Assembly (NCBI GenBank): GCA_910574455.1
Contig: CAJSYZ010000002.1
Span: 4,613,671-4,677,670 of the forward strand
Length of the DNA: 64,000 nucleotides
Direction of reading: 5' to 3'
DNA from: Trichaptum fuscoviolaceum
Taxonomy: Eukaryota > Basidiomycota > Agaricomycetes > Hymenochaetales > Trichaptaceae
The notes beneath the pieces were generated by a model. The model searched no databases and had not been told where the DNA came from. It worked only from the letters and a program-made list of their open reading frames with translations. A program made the translations under genes and the position numbers. Position 1 is the stretch's first letter; every line of letters begins with the position of its first letter. Positions 34,956 to 44,851 of this stretch are shown here, one piece after another.

Positions 34956-35341
34956 GCTCTGCTAAGCTGGATGAGGATGCTGGCTGATATGTGAATTAGT
35001 GAAAGACGGAATCTCTTTGTGCAGTCCGCTTTATATACACAAAGCATCCGTTGCGACCAGACTGGATATATGCATGAGCCACCGTTGTCCTTTGTCTTGT
35101 CTCGATTTTACACGTGGCCTTGGTGGTGGGCTCGTATGTCGCAGAGCCTACATACATAGTACCTGCGGTTTCTCCTGGCATTTGCCCTGGATATCGATAA
35201 CTTATACAGATGCACAAGATAAGATGTGAAAAGGAATTGCATTCCTCCTACAAAGCGCATCGTACTGTGAGATATGGTACACATGATGGTGACAATAAGG
35301 ATATAGATGAGATGACAAACGCAAAAACTAGTAATCGTACA
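34956..35341. other. Short intergenic region
   Basis: About 390 bp between the F-box start and the NOG2 stop. I see nothing beyond promoter-type and 3' UTR-type sequence. Confidence 0.4.
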
Positions 35342-37918
35342 TTACTTCCTCCGTCCCAACTTCCCTTCCTTGCGTGCATCACCAAGAGCCTTTAACTTCG
35401 GTTTGTTTCTATTCTTATTCTTCACATTCGCTGAAGAGAAGAAGTTTGTTGCCTTTTTCTGTAGTAAAAATCAGTTACCCGAACAGACTAGCATCAGTGT
35501 AAAAAGTACCTTGTTTGTCGTCATGCGAGGATCTTTTCTCGTTTTCCGTCGTTTTCCGTTCGAATTCTCTGAATCACTATCCCAATCTTCTCGAACATCA
35601 TCATCGTCGGCTTCAGCTTCGTCATCGTTGTTAGCATCATCGGAAGGGGCTTCAAGCTGGTCGTCGTTTCCAACCGCGGGGCCATCCCGTTTCGATGCTT
35701 TATCTTCGTTGAAAACGTCATCCCAAGCCAATTCTTCGACATTTTTCTGTATTGCGGGCGCATCGTCAGAGATAACTATATCGGCCTCAGAAACGACATC
35801 ATCGCCGAATCCTGTCCATTCTTCGTCCGGCACGACCACTTCGTCCAGGGGTTTCACATCTTCGCCGACGAATGTGTTCTTCTGTATGATTCCACCTAAT
35901 TTCTGATGTATATCGGGAGCAAATACCTCCTTGCCCTTGCCCTTCTTCCGCTTCCGTTCCTCCTCTTCATTGAGTTCTTCAGGGCGCTCGGGGGGAGATA
36001 CGAAGAAAGGAATTCGTCCCCTAACCCAATCACTCAGGACAATCTTAGCGACTCCTTCCAAGTCAGGTTCTCCACCCTTCAATAGTCTCCCTTTCATTCT
36101 CGCAAGTTTTTCCAAGAATGCCTCCGATTCCCAGCCTTTTGCAGGGTCATCGGGATCTGGAAGTGGCACTCCATATGTGCGAGACAAGTACAGTGGTTTA
36201 ACTCGTTTCATGAGGGCGGGAACATGATCAGAAGGTGTCGGAAGTGCTTCAACGCGAACAACGCCTTTCAAGACTGTCGAGGTGAGAGAGTCGTTTGCGG
36301 AGGTAGGAACAATGCCCGGACAGTCGATAAGATATATACGTCGAGTCAAAGTAATGTATTGCCAGACTTTAGTTTCCCCAGGAATAGGAGCAACCTTGCA
36401 AACTTTGCCACTCTTGAGTGTGTTTATGACACTGCTTTTCCCGACATTTGGATAGCCAATGAATCCGACAGAGATTTGCTTCTTGTCCGAATGAAGTTGC
36501 GAAAATTGGCGGAGGAGTTGGATAAGAGAGCCTTTACCAAATGAGTGGTTTGGAGATGCATGGAACGCGAGAGTAGGGTATCGAGGCGTTAAATATTGAA
36601 CGTAGCGAGCCTGAAAATAAGTGATCAGAGATAATCCAAAATCGCCGACAAAACGAAACGATGTATGACTCTGAACTAAGAGCTTGCCTGGCTGAAGACA
36701 TTTGGCGGAGCTCAACTCTGCAAAGTCTGAACAGTGCCGATCTACTATAATCCCTCTCACTCCAATACGAAGTCAAAGAGTAGTAAGAACGAACCGTGTT
36801 GTTCTCCCACGAACGTAACAGTCTCTGCTGTGAAGAGTCCACGAGGGCTAGCAGAGGACTTGACTTGGTTCGTGGGGTGAAGAATAAAAACAAAAGAAAT
36901 CGATGAAAGTAGCGAATACTTACTGTTACCCAGTTCGGGACAAGATCGCATTTGTTAAGAATAAGGACGACCTGCTTATGGGCTTTCTCCTTCCGAACAT
37001 ATTCGAGCACACTCTCACACATAGTTCCAAACGGATCACGAGCATCGAGTATATGCAGAATGACGTCGGAAGAGTCGATAACCTTGTATAGTTCGCCATA
37101 GATTCGGCGAGAGGTGCCTTTGAAGTAAATAGGCTCGATATGGTTCGCATGAGTCTGCGGCATGGCTTCTTCCGTCTGTATTGTTTCTGCACGATATAAC
37201 TTGTTAAATAAAATGTTTGAATGGACAAACAAACACATACCCTCAGGAACGACGGCAGCAGCGTCAGCCTTTTCTTCCGCTTCCTCCGCTGCGGCAGCCC
37301 CAACCTTGCCAAGTTCCTCGAAAGACCCGATGTCGATACGCGGCCGTTTTCTTTGAGCTTTCGGGCCAAACGTATCTGCGAACGGTTCTGTTTCTACTAT
37401 ATGAGAACGCTAAACTGAAAATCAATAAACAAAATACCCGGAGGTTAGATCTCTGAAACACACCTTTTGTGAATGAGGATTTGAAGCTTCATCGAGAAGT
37501 ACCATAGGCAACTTGTTACGACGTAGGAGGACAGAGTAAGGGTCGTTCACCCTCGATGTTAGACTTGTTCGAAAATGATCGAGTGCCTGCTGAGAGATCA
37601 CTCTGGTGTTCCCTGGCACGGGGAATTGCAGGTCAGAAGATGATTTCCGTGAGTCATGACTGACTACCCACCAAACCAGCGGCGATCTGGCTGCACCCGT
37701 CCAGGCTCTGTCTCTGCTTCTGTCTTTTGGAATGCAGCAGCCTGTATGACTTTGCCGTCGCGGTCATATACCGGCTTGCCTCCCTTCAGCATCTTCAAGC
37801 GGTTCACTGCCTTCGCATCGCGATAGTAGTTTTCACCTTTGATCTTCTTCCCAGTAGCCATACTCGATGAGGACGAGCGTGTCTTTGACGACGCAGACGA
37901 TGTTTTTGTGCCCGCCAT
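35342..37918 (-). CDS. NOG2: Nucleolar GTP-binding protein 2 (60S assembly GTPase)
   Basis: Six exons: 37918-37672, 37612-37464, 37409-37241, 37186-36924, 36610-35510, 35458-35342; 681 aa. The N-terminal NGP1NT domain ([37 protein letters not shown]) precedes a circularly permuted GTPase with motifs in the order G4 (NKCD), G1 (GYPNVGKSS), G3 (DCPG), as in the YlqF/YawG family. After it comes the DVRE-like acidic tail with Asp/Glu runs and a Lys-rich end ([20 protein letters not shown]). Nog2 binds pre-60S particles in the nucleus and acts as a checkpoint before export. The intron between the G4 and G1 exons is 313 nt, long for this window. The start lies 106 bp from a transposon relic. Confidence 0.95.
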
Positions 37919-38015
37919 GGTGAATGGACGGAAGAAAAAAAAAGTTGACGAAAAAAATAACTAAACTCGGGCTGTCAACAGAGGCAAACAAGAGCCTGAG
38001 CCTGAGTTCAAGTTA

Positions 38016-38024
38016 CGCCAATTG
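38016..38024. repeat. Left copy of the 9-bp target-site duplication (CGCCAATTG)
   Basis: Identical in sequence and orientation to 38730-38738. The bases beyond it differ (TTA on the left, CGC on the right), so 9 bp is the duplicated length. Confidence 0.85.
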
Positions 38025-38729
38025 CATCCTCCTTCCCAGGGTCCCACGGACGCCACATCAAATTACTAAATTAGTACATGAAGCAAATAAACCAAACTTT
38101 GAAACTTGAGCACTTAACGGCGTCAATGGGACCCTGGCGTAAAATTCTTTGTAAGCATACCCGCTCGTCGTCGCGGCACTTACCAGGAGACCACCGACGC
38201 ATTGTGGCGGCCTCGATATAAATTCACCTGCTGAACTTCAAAGCTTCGGATCTCTTGCAGCTAGTATTATAAGACATCTGTGATAGTAATATGTACTGTA
38301 TAACTGTATAGATACATTCAGCTAAGAGTAATAGTGCATATGCATCAAATGAGTCAATATATGCACGTGGTGAAGCTCCCAAGTCTCTCTTACAGCACTT
38401 ATTGCTACTAAATACTCACATATCATCTCCAGAATCTATATTAAATACTATTAAACCAATTTGTTTTGCATTTACTGCACTTTCCCGCGAGAATTTGAGG
38501 CCGCCATAATGCGGCGGCGGTCCGCTTGTGAGCGCCACAACGATGAGCGGGCTTGCTTACAAAGAATTTTCCGCCAGGGTACCATTGAGCTCTAATCTCT
38601 CACTTTGTACTTTGTTTTTCTAAAGTTTGGTTTATTTGTTCCTTTACTAATTTGGTAATAAGTGGCGCCAGATATATTAAGTACAATGTGAGAGATTAGA
38701 GCTCAATGGGTACCCTGGGAAGGAGGATG
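38025..38729. mobile_element. Non-autonomous DNA transposon (MULE-like MITE) with long TIRs
   Basis: The 705-bp element has perfect 18-bp inverted ends (CATCCTCCTTCCCAGGGT at the left, its reverse complement at the right). It is flanked on both sides by the 9-bp direct repeat CGCCAATTG (38016-38024 and 38730-38738), a target-site duplication. The inverted similarity continues inward: segments around AAATAAACCAAACTTT, ACCCTGGCG, AAAATTCTTTGTAAGCA and GGCGGCCTC occur in both arms, so each arm is ~190-230 bp and the middle ~280 bp is unique and AT-rich. There is no open frame. A 9-bp duplication with long inverted repeats is the Mutator/MULE signature, so I assign it there tentatively. Confidence 0.85.
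38581..38712. repeat. Nested inverted repeat inside the right arm of the element
   Basis: ACCATTGAGCTCTAATCTCTCAC near 38581-38603 reappears inverted as GTGAGAGATTAGAGCTCAATGG near 38688-38709, around a ~85-bp loop. The left arm lacks this pair. It explains why the right arm is longer than the left. Confidence 0.8.
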
Positions 38730-38738
38730 CGCCAATTG
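38730..38738. repeat. Right copy of the 9-bp target-site duplication (CGCCAATTG)
   Basis: Directly follows the right inverted end of the element. An exact match to the left copy suggests a fairly recent insertion, although the arms have diverged. Confidence 0.85.
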
Positions 38739-39086
38739 CCGCTTTTGCAACTTCATCTTCATCTTCAAGTTGAAGCCGACTTTCATGTTCATGCACTTCC
38801 CCACACACTGGCAGGGTACTTTACAAAAAGGTAACATTTAAAACTAACGCACGTTCGAAGACAGTATGCATAAAATGCTGTCAGTTCAACTGACAGAAGC
38901 TTATATCCATCATAATGATCATCCTTCTACATCGTCACTGTATGAGTTCCGCAGCAATCTGTTACTTACAGCGCACAGCTTTTTTCCCATGGCATGGGGC
39001 TCATTATGGAACAAGGTCTTGAGATCCAGCGCGTATAGCGAACCAATACTGCCTAACACCACTGCTTGGACTTGCTTTCATTAACG
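38739..39086. other. Intergenic region upstream of the coiled-coil gene
   Basis: About 350 bp, AT-rich, with no supported gene. It presumably holds the promoter of the gene at 39087. Confidence 0.4.
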
Positions 39087-40613
39087 ATGGAAAGTAAAGA
39101 CCTCGGTTACACTGACATTCCAAGTTATCAGGCAACTTCTCTCTCCCCGAGCCCACCTGCTTATTCTCTCGACTTCAATCACTTGTATCAGCAATGGATA
39201 CTATCTGTGGGGGCATCAAAAGAGCTTGTAAAACTGGAGACTGAGCTCTTGAGATCAAGAAAAGGGTTAGAATCTGCGGCAACTTCTCTTAAGAAATTGA
39301 AAGGAGAAAGGTAAAGAAACTGCTTTATTTCGAATATCTACGCCGAACATCTGAACATATTTTTCTCCGATTCAGCTCTACGACCTTTGAAGCCCTGCAT
39401 TCGAAGAAAACACGGCTTTCTTCAATTCTTGCATCTAAGTCTGAGAAGCAACAGGAGCTTAATCGACAAGAGCATGCGAAGGCAGAATTTGAACGAGCTC
39501 ACTCTGAAGAGATGAAGTGTGCTACGCTCGTTGAAACGCTGGAAGCGAAACTCTCGCAGATGGAACAAAAGGCAAGCAAAAAACAGTCATTCAAGAACGA
39601 GGTGGTTTGACTCTGGTTTTCTAGCGTAAGGTTTTGAGTGGGAAGGCGTCATTGAGCAATGACTTGTGGTCTAAATTGCGCGAGACTCCAGAGGTTCAGT
39701 CTACCGCTCTCGGTAAGTAGCTTCGATGATGCAACCTTGGAGTGACTTATCCCCCTCCCCCAAAGGTCCATTTGCAGGAGCAATTGGGGAACAGCTGGAA
39801 AGGATATCTAACGCGGAGGTGGCGTTGGAGACAGTAAGCTCCTACATACATTCATATGGTACCGAGTGAATCTGTCTTCTCTCGTATACAGTCATCAAAG
39901 GTCACAGCTGCTCTGACACGTGCCCGGCTTGCTGTACAACATGCGCATCAGTATTATTCTCTGGCCTTGCATGTCGCTGACGAGCTGAAACCGGCAACGC
40001 GTGGAAGCCGTTTCGTGGAAGGTTTCGCCGGTGACCTAGCTAACATGAGTAGGCAAAATGAATATCGAGGTATGGATTCGTTGGGCTTTATTCTCGTTTA
40101 TAGTATGGGCTCTGATATTATCCTGGTTCAATCCAAGGCGCGATCGTACAGGCGAACAAAGCTCAAGTGTGCATTGACGAAGTTTTCCGTGTAGCGGAGC
40201 CTTATCTCTACCTATTTCCGGAAGGCCGAATTGACGATTATAACGCCTTGAAGAAATGCGGCGTCAAGCAGATTACCAAGATACATGATTTGTTATACAA
40301 CGGGTCATCTAGTAGCACAAGCATTCGAGGTTAGTCTCATTTTCTCATTTGGTCATGCTGCTCTTCAGTTCAGCTTATGAATGTGTATGTTTGTCAAGGA
40401 TCTGTGCAGGAATTGGTGGAGGAACAAGAACAGACCTTCGGGCGTCTTACTCGCCTAGCTGTCTTCCTACAAGACAAGGTTCCTGTGTGCATATCCGAGG
40501 AAAAGGAGGCCATGATCGCTAGGGATAACGAACGAGCAACATTGGCCAACATCTGGAGGGGGCCGACTCAACGCACAGCGACACCTTTCGTAAGAGACAT
40601 CGTCACACAATGA
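39087..40613 (+). CDS. Coiled-coil protein of unknown family (paralogue A)
   Basis: Seven exons: 39087-39310, 39376-39571, 39625-39712, 39766-39833, 39892-40069, 40138-40329, 40399-40613; 386 aa. A polar N-terminus leads into a long coiled coil (residues ~50-140, e.g. SEKQQELNRQEHAKAEFERA), then helical blocks ALTRARLAVQHAHQYYSLAL, FAGDLANMSRQNEYRGAIVQ and EEQEQTFGRLTRLAVFLQDK. It has no signal peptide or membrane segment. The second intron (39572-39624) must use a GC donor (AAG/GCAAGC). The gene at 53449-55547 (-) has the same block order and intron phases. I do not recognise the family. A lineage-specific structural or scaffold protein is one possibility, but that is speculation. Confidence 0.7.
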
Positions 40614-41955
40614 CTGTCTGCTTTTCCCGCGTCAATTCTAGACTTCATTGCATCATGTGTTGCTTCATTTGATTTCTGGATCAGCAGTACCCGTGTCCCA
40701 AGCGTTTCTGAGCACTTTCACCATCACAGTAGTGATTAAGGCATGCATAACACAAGAGAATCTACAATAGGAAAGCTAATTTGTGTCTTTAGCTGAGAAG
40801 AGAGCGCATTCGCTTTACGATGCTCAGGGAGATCACATTCTACATAAAGGTTATTACTTTCTGCTACCGCAACCTTCTGAACTGCTGCGAACTGTGTATC
40901 GACCATCTCGCCCTTTCGCTTCCGGTCTTGGCGTCTCTTTTGGAGACCCGCCTCCGTGTCCTTGAGATGCTCTTCTGCTGGCTCGTGTGCAGTGCACTTA
41001 TTGTTGTCCATGACTCAATGGTGATTTAAATGAGCCCGAGTACAAGTGAGGCAACACGATCCGTGACAATCGATGATAAATTAATAATGATTGGATGATG
41101 GCTCATGGCCTGCTTTTGAGGTACGGACTCGAGCCCAGGCTTGTTTACAAGAAAGTCAAAGTTTTTTATATCTTTTATTGAGCAGTGATTATCTCGGATG
41201 TCATCTTCACCGACTTTCTTTTCGACGAGAGACTCCCTGTGGCACTCGAACATATCGAAAGAGAGGTGTTTATATATTCTTACCTACCTCATGTTGGTAA
41301 AGGGGAATCATTGGGAAAAAAACAAACTTGCTGCAAGGCATGTCCAGCTTAATTTGCACCAGTGTAGAAGAGGATCAAGTGTATTACCAATGCGCATGGA
41401 CAAACATGAAGACGCGAGGTCTTGTGGCACTTCAAATCACCCGATGAATTGCTTTACAAGTGAGGAAATCCAGAGGTGAATAAATGTTGACGAGCAGCTA
41501 AGGATGTGGCAGAGAATTAATAGACGCCGCCTTCTTCCAAATAGCTTGCAATTCATAGAATGAGTTGGTACGAGGCACGGTGAGGCTCTTCAAACATTCC
41601 GTAGACTTGCAAGGTGCACTGTACGGCCTTTCTTTAAAAAGCGCCACATATGCGATGTCCATAACACGGGATTTCTGAATCACAAAGACACTCATTGAGG
41701 CCTTGAAGGTCGATTCAAGAGATTTTTCCGCCTCCGAGCTTGGATGAGAGAGACTGCAGAAAAACAAGCCTTCAAGTTGAACCCCACTGGCAGTCTATGT
41801 AGTAAGGTCCAAGTCGGACCCGAAGCTTCCAAATCGGGAAAATGATCGCCGCGGAGTTCAACACTGGCAGTCGCTAACGAGTCCTCCGAGTCGACCAACT
41901 TGGCCGTCACGCAATGTAATCTCTGCTGTTCACTCACCTTCGTTGTGCCTTTGGG
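40614..41955. other. 1.3-kb stretch with no supported gene
   Basis: Short open frames occur on both strands. The best-looking one (41937-41692, minus) would start only 18 bp from the divergent gene at 41956 and would need an intron of ~34 nt to continue, so I do not call it. Confidence 0.4.
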
Positions 41956-42339
41956 ATGAGGTCTGCTGCTCGCATGATTGTATCATTCTCGAAGAAGCCT
42001 TTCGCGTTTCGCCAAATCTCCTCTAGGTCGTCAAATAAAACGCGTCAATTTAAAGTGCTGCTAGACGACCACACACTCTATGTAGGCCAAGAACTGGCGG
42101 AGGCTATGGGTTGGTCGGAGAAGATGGGTGCTGAAGGCGTTAAGTTGTCATTGCACGGGTTGTCTCCAACATTCTTTGCTATCACTCCGTCTGGGTCGGA
42201 CAATGGTGAGCACAAGGATCTCGGAGGGAAAATGATATATTGACCTCACCTCCTTACAGAACAACTAGCTCGAAACACCGTTCAAAGTGGCCTAAATCCC
42301 AATGTTCAGGGAGTTCTTGAATATCTGAAAGACCGTTGA
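41956..42339 (+). CDS. Small mitochondrial-type protein of unknown function
   Basis: Two exons, 41956-42205 and 42260-42339; 109 aa. The first ~30 residues are rich in Arg, Ser and Phe without acidic residues (MIVSFSKKPFAFRQISSRSS), like a mitochondrial presequence; Met7 is an alternative start. The mature part has FKVLLDDHTLYVGQELAEAM, KLSLHGLSPTFFAI and the C-terminal helix NPNVQGVLEYLKDR. The 54-nt intron is canonical and removing it extends the frame by 26 codons. I do not recognise the family. It converges on the Fic/Doc gene. Confidence 0.6.
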
Positions 42340-42445
42340 CGTCGCTCTTGCGTTCTTTGTTGTAAAATACTTCCGTTCAGGCCATATTATTTTCCGTTCT
42401 TGAAATTGTTGGTTTGGGACTGCCGTTGAAAACTGCACAGTGATG

Positions 42446-43042
42446 TCAGGCCTCATGGGCGAGTTCGTCTGCCTTCATCTTCCCCTTCGCTACGGAGATA
42501 AACCTTTCTGATAATTTGCGCACTTCCTCTTCGGATAATGGCTTATCGTCCTGACCTACTAGGCCAGCAAACGATTGTGCTCTGAGGTATTCGTTCGCAA
42601 GGAAAAAGGCTGTGAAGACATTAGTTAGTTTTGTCGAGAGACAAACAGCAACGCTGCCCAAACCTGTTCGTTTGTTGCCATCCAGGAAAGGATGTCCCAT
42701 GATTATGCCATAAGATAATTGTGCAGCAAAGTATGCCGGAGATTTGTCCGGCTCATAATATGAGGTATGAAGAGGCCTTGCAAGTGCTGACTCGAGCTCA
42801 TTTGGTTTGACAATCACCGATGTAGCTGGATATGCTAGCTGTGCATTGACTTTCGCTGCGTAAGTCGACGTGAAGATACGTGCAAGGCGTGTTGCATTTG
42901 TTGCCATGGATAAAAGAGCAAGCACTGGCATGTGGCGACCTGAGTAGTGACTCGGAGGATGAGCCGCGCTTGGGGTTCTACTTGCTACTGGCATTGTTGT
43001 ATACCGTTTGTATAGCGCATAAAATTGGAACAATCGTCTCAT
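42446..43042 (-). CDS. Fic/Doc-domain protein
   Basis: Two exons, 43042-42664 and 42609-42446; 180 aa from the first Met, or 135 aa from the Met at 42907, which fits the domain better. The Fic active-site motif H-P-F-L-D-G-N-K-R (42674-42694) is complete: catalytic His, the Asp/Gly/Asn phosphate-binding loop and Arg. The intron begins two codons after it. Size and surroundings of the motif (YFAAQLSYGIIMGHPF) are closer to Doc, a kinase-like Fic protein, than to AMPylating Fic. No inhibitory S/TxxxE(G/N) helix is seen. Substrate and role are unknown. Doc-type genes in fungi are often discussed as bacterial acquisitions, but the intron shows long residence or adaptation here. Confidence 0.8.
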   Translation of the reverse strand: MRRLFQFYALYKRYTTMPVASRTPSAAHPPSHYSGRHMPVLALLSMATNATRLARIFTSTYAAKVNAQLAYPATSVIVKPNELESALARPLHTSYYEPDKSPAYFAAQLSYGIIMGHPFLDGNKRTGLGSVAVCLSTKLTNVFTAFFLANEYLRAQSFAGLVGQDDKPLSEEEVRKLSERFISVAKGKMKADELAHEA

Positions 43043-43142
43043 TTTGTTCTTACCCCAACCCCCTTCAAATGATATATCATTACAATCTTACAATCTCATC
43101 AGTACTAAGTGCATCTGACTCTTCTTACTTCTAATCTGTTAA

Positions 43143-44592
43143 CTAGTTCGGAGTGAAATCTTCCACTGTTTCGCAGAATTCTTTGATGAGCCGTTTTGAT
43201 ATATCCCTACCAGACTCGCTCTGCAAAGATGTAAAGAGAGTCCTTGAGTAACAGGATATTTGGGAGAGACTCGAAGACATACGGGAGAATCTGCAATGGC
43301 TCTGAGGGTGCAGGATATTAGCCATAGCCGGAACATGTGCAAGAATAAAACGGAACACCGACCTCATGACAACATACTTTCTACCAGTCAAGACCTTATC
43401 GGAGGAGTCTCCAGTTACTTCACCGCCTTGAAGTGATAAATCGGAGGTGTTAACTATGCCACCGGCCTCTTGCGCTATTACAGTGCCAGCCTATTGTGAG
43501 TCAGCCACCGCAATCATGTTTCAGCAAAGCGCAAAAAAATGCCACGTACGCAGACGTCCCAAGGCCTGACATCAAGGAAGGACGTATGTAGATTAATCAA
43601 CTAATGAAATCAAAAGGAATGCGCACCAACAGCCGATTTCCCTGTCGAAACGTCAATTTCAACTGCTCAAACCATACTATACTTGAAATGAATCTCACCA
43701 ATATATATCCAGCTGGCCACTCGCCACAGCGGCGAAGTTTAAGGCGGCGCTTCCCATGGAGCGAAGAGAATGCGCCATCTTTCCGTGCTGAACCTGGGTT
43801 CCATCTCCAGCTAGACGCGAAAAAGAATCCGCCCGCGCCTTGATTGCAGCAGCACTACGATCTGAGCCCCACTCTACAGCAATAAGGGCTTGCGAAAGCG
43901 AAGATAGCGGCCTTGGAGGAGTCAACGGGAGCCGCAGAGGTTGCCCTGCGGATTTCACCAAGTAAGACCCTTGCCCTTCTACGCCATAATACTACTTCGG
44001 GCGCGGGCCAAATGTTACAGATGAATGTTGATTGTTTCAGATGAATCACGAACCATCCAATCGAGAAATGGGTTGTAGATCACACCCAGTACAGGTCGTT
44101 TCTGATAAATCAGACCGATAGAGATGCAAGCGAATGGAAACCCATGAATGAAATTTGTAGTCCCGTCTATTTCGTAAGTAACGTTTGAGCATAAGCAACA
44201 AACAAGCCTGCTTTGGCGACGCACCGATCGGGTCTACACAGAAAGTGGGACTGCCTGTCAAGTGCACAACGCCACCATGAGCAGAAGTGTCCTCTTCGCC
44301 TATACTAAGGCCGCGACAATTCTTAATATACGTCAATCAGATTAAGGACAAACGCCTACAAACTGAAGTTCGGATAGGTGCTCTTAATTCTCTTCCGGAC
44401 AAGATCTTCGACACCCTTGTCATACTCTGTAACCAGATCTACTGAATTCTTCTTCTCCTCGATTTCATCGGTTTTTGATCGCAAAATGGCGTCGGACCCT
44501 TCTAGTATGACAACCCCAGCCTCACGGGCGAGCTTGAGAGAGAATTTCAGTATGTTGCTAAGGTCTAAAGCAGTCGATGTCGTGTCTGACAT
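43143..44592 (-). CDS. Inositol monophosphatase family protein
   Basis: Nine exons: 44592-44360, 44304-44225, 44166-44054, 43991-43699, 43641-43627 (15 nt), 43565-43550 (16 nt), 43490-43363, 43301-43283 (19 nt), 43220-43143; 324 aa. Metal-binding and catalytic motifs are present: D-L-V-T-E-Y-D-K (site with Asp), [21 protein letters not shown] and W-P-W-D-V-C-A-G. These are the Li+-sensitive phosphatase motifs, so hydrolysis of inositol phosphate or a related sugar phosphate is expected; fungal quinate-cluster QutG-like enzymes are a related possibility. The start at [11 protein letters not shown] is preferred over a Met 53 codons upstream (44751). Confidence 0.9.
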
Positions 44593-44851
44593 GTTTGCGA
44601 ATGGTAAGAGGATGGAACGGAAAATTGAACATGTTCTAGTTGTGGTGACCGCCGTCACGTCTTCAAGTTGAACTTGTTGAAGGCCGTTGTCACAAATTCG
44701 GTGAATGCCGAGCGGCGTCAATTGTCGATCATCCGGCGCCGCGGGATTCAAATAAATTTGCTTTATTTCCTTTTCTTTTATTTCAGAAACAATTCACATT
44801 CACTCGACATCCTGAAGTGGTGTGCACCAGAATTTCTAGGGTGCTACCTTG

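Noticed and set aside
41692..41937. Minus-strand open frame of 81 codons next to the small mitochondrial gene
   Set aside because: Its start lies 18 bp from the divergent ATG at 41956, and continuation would need a ~34-nt intron. No family signal.
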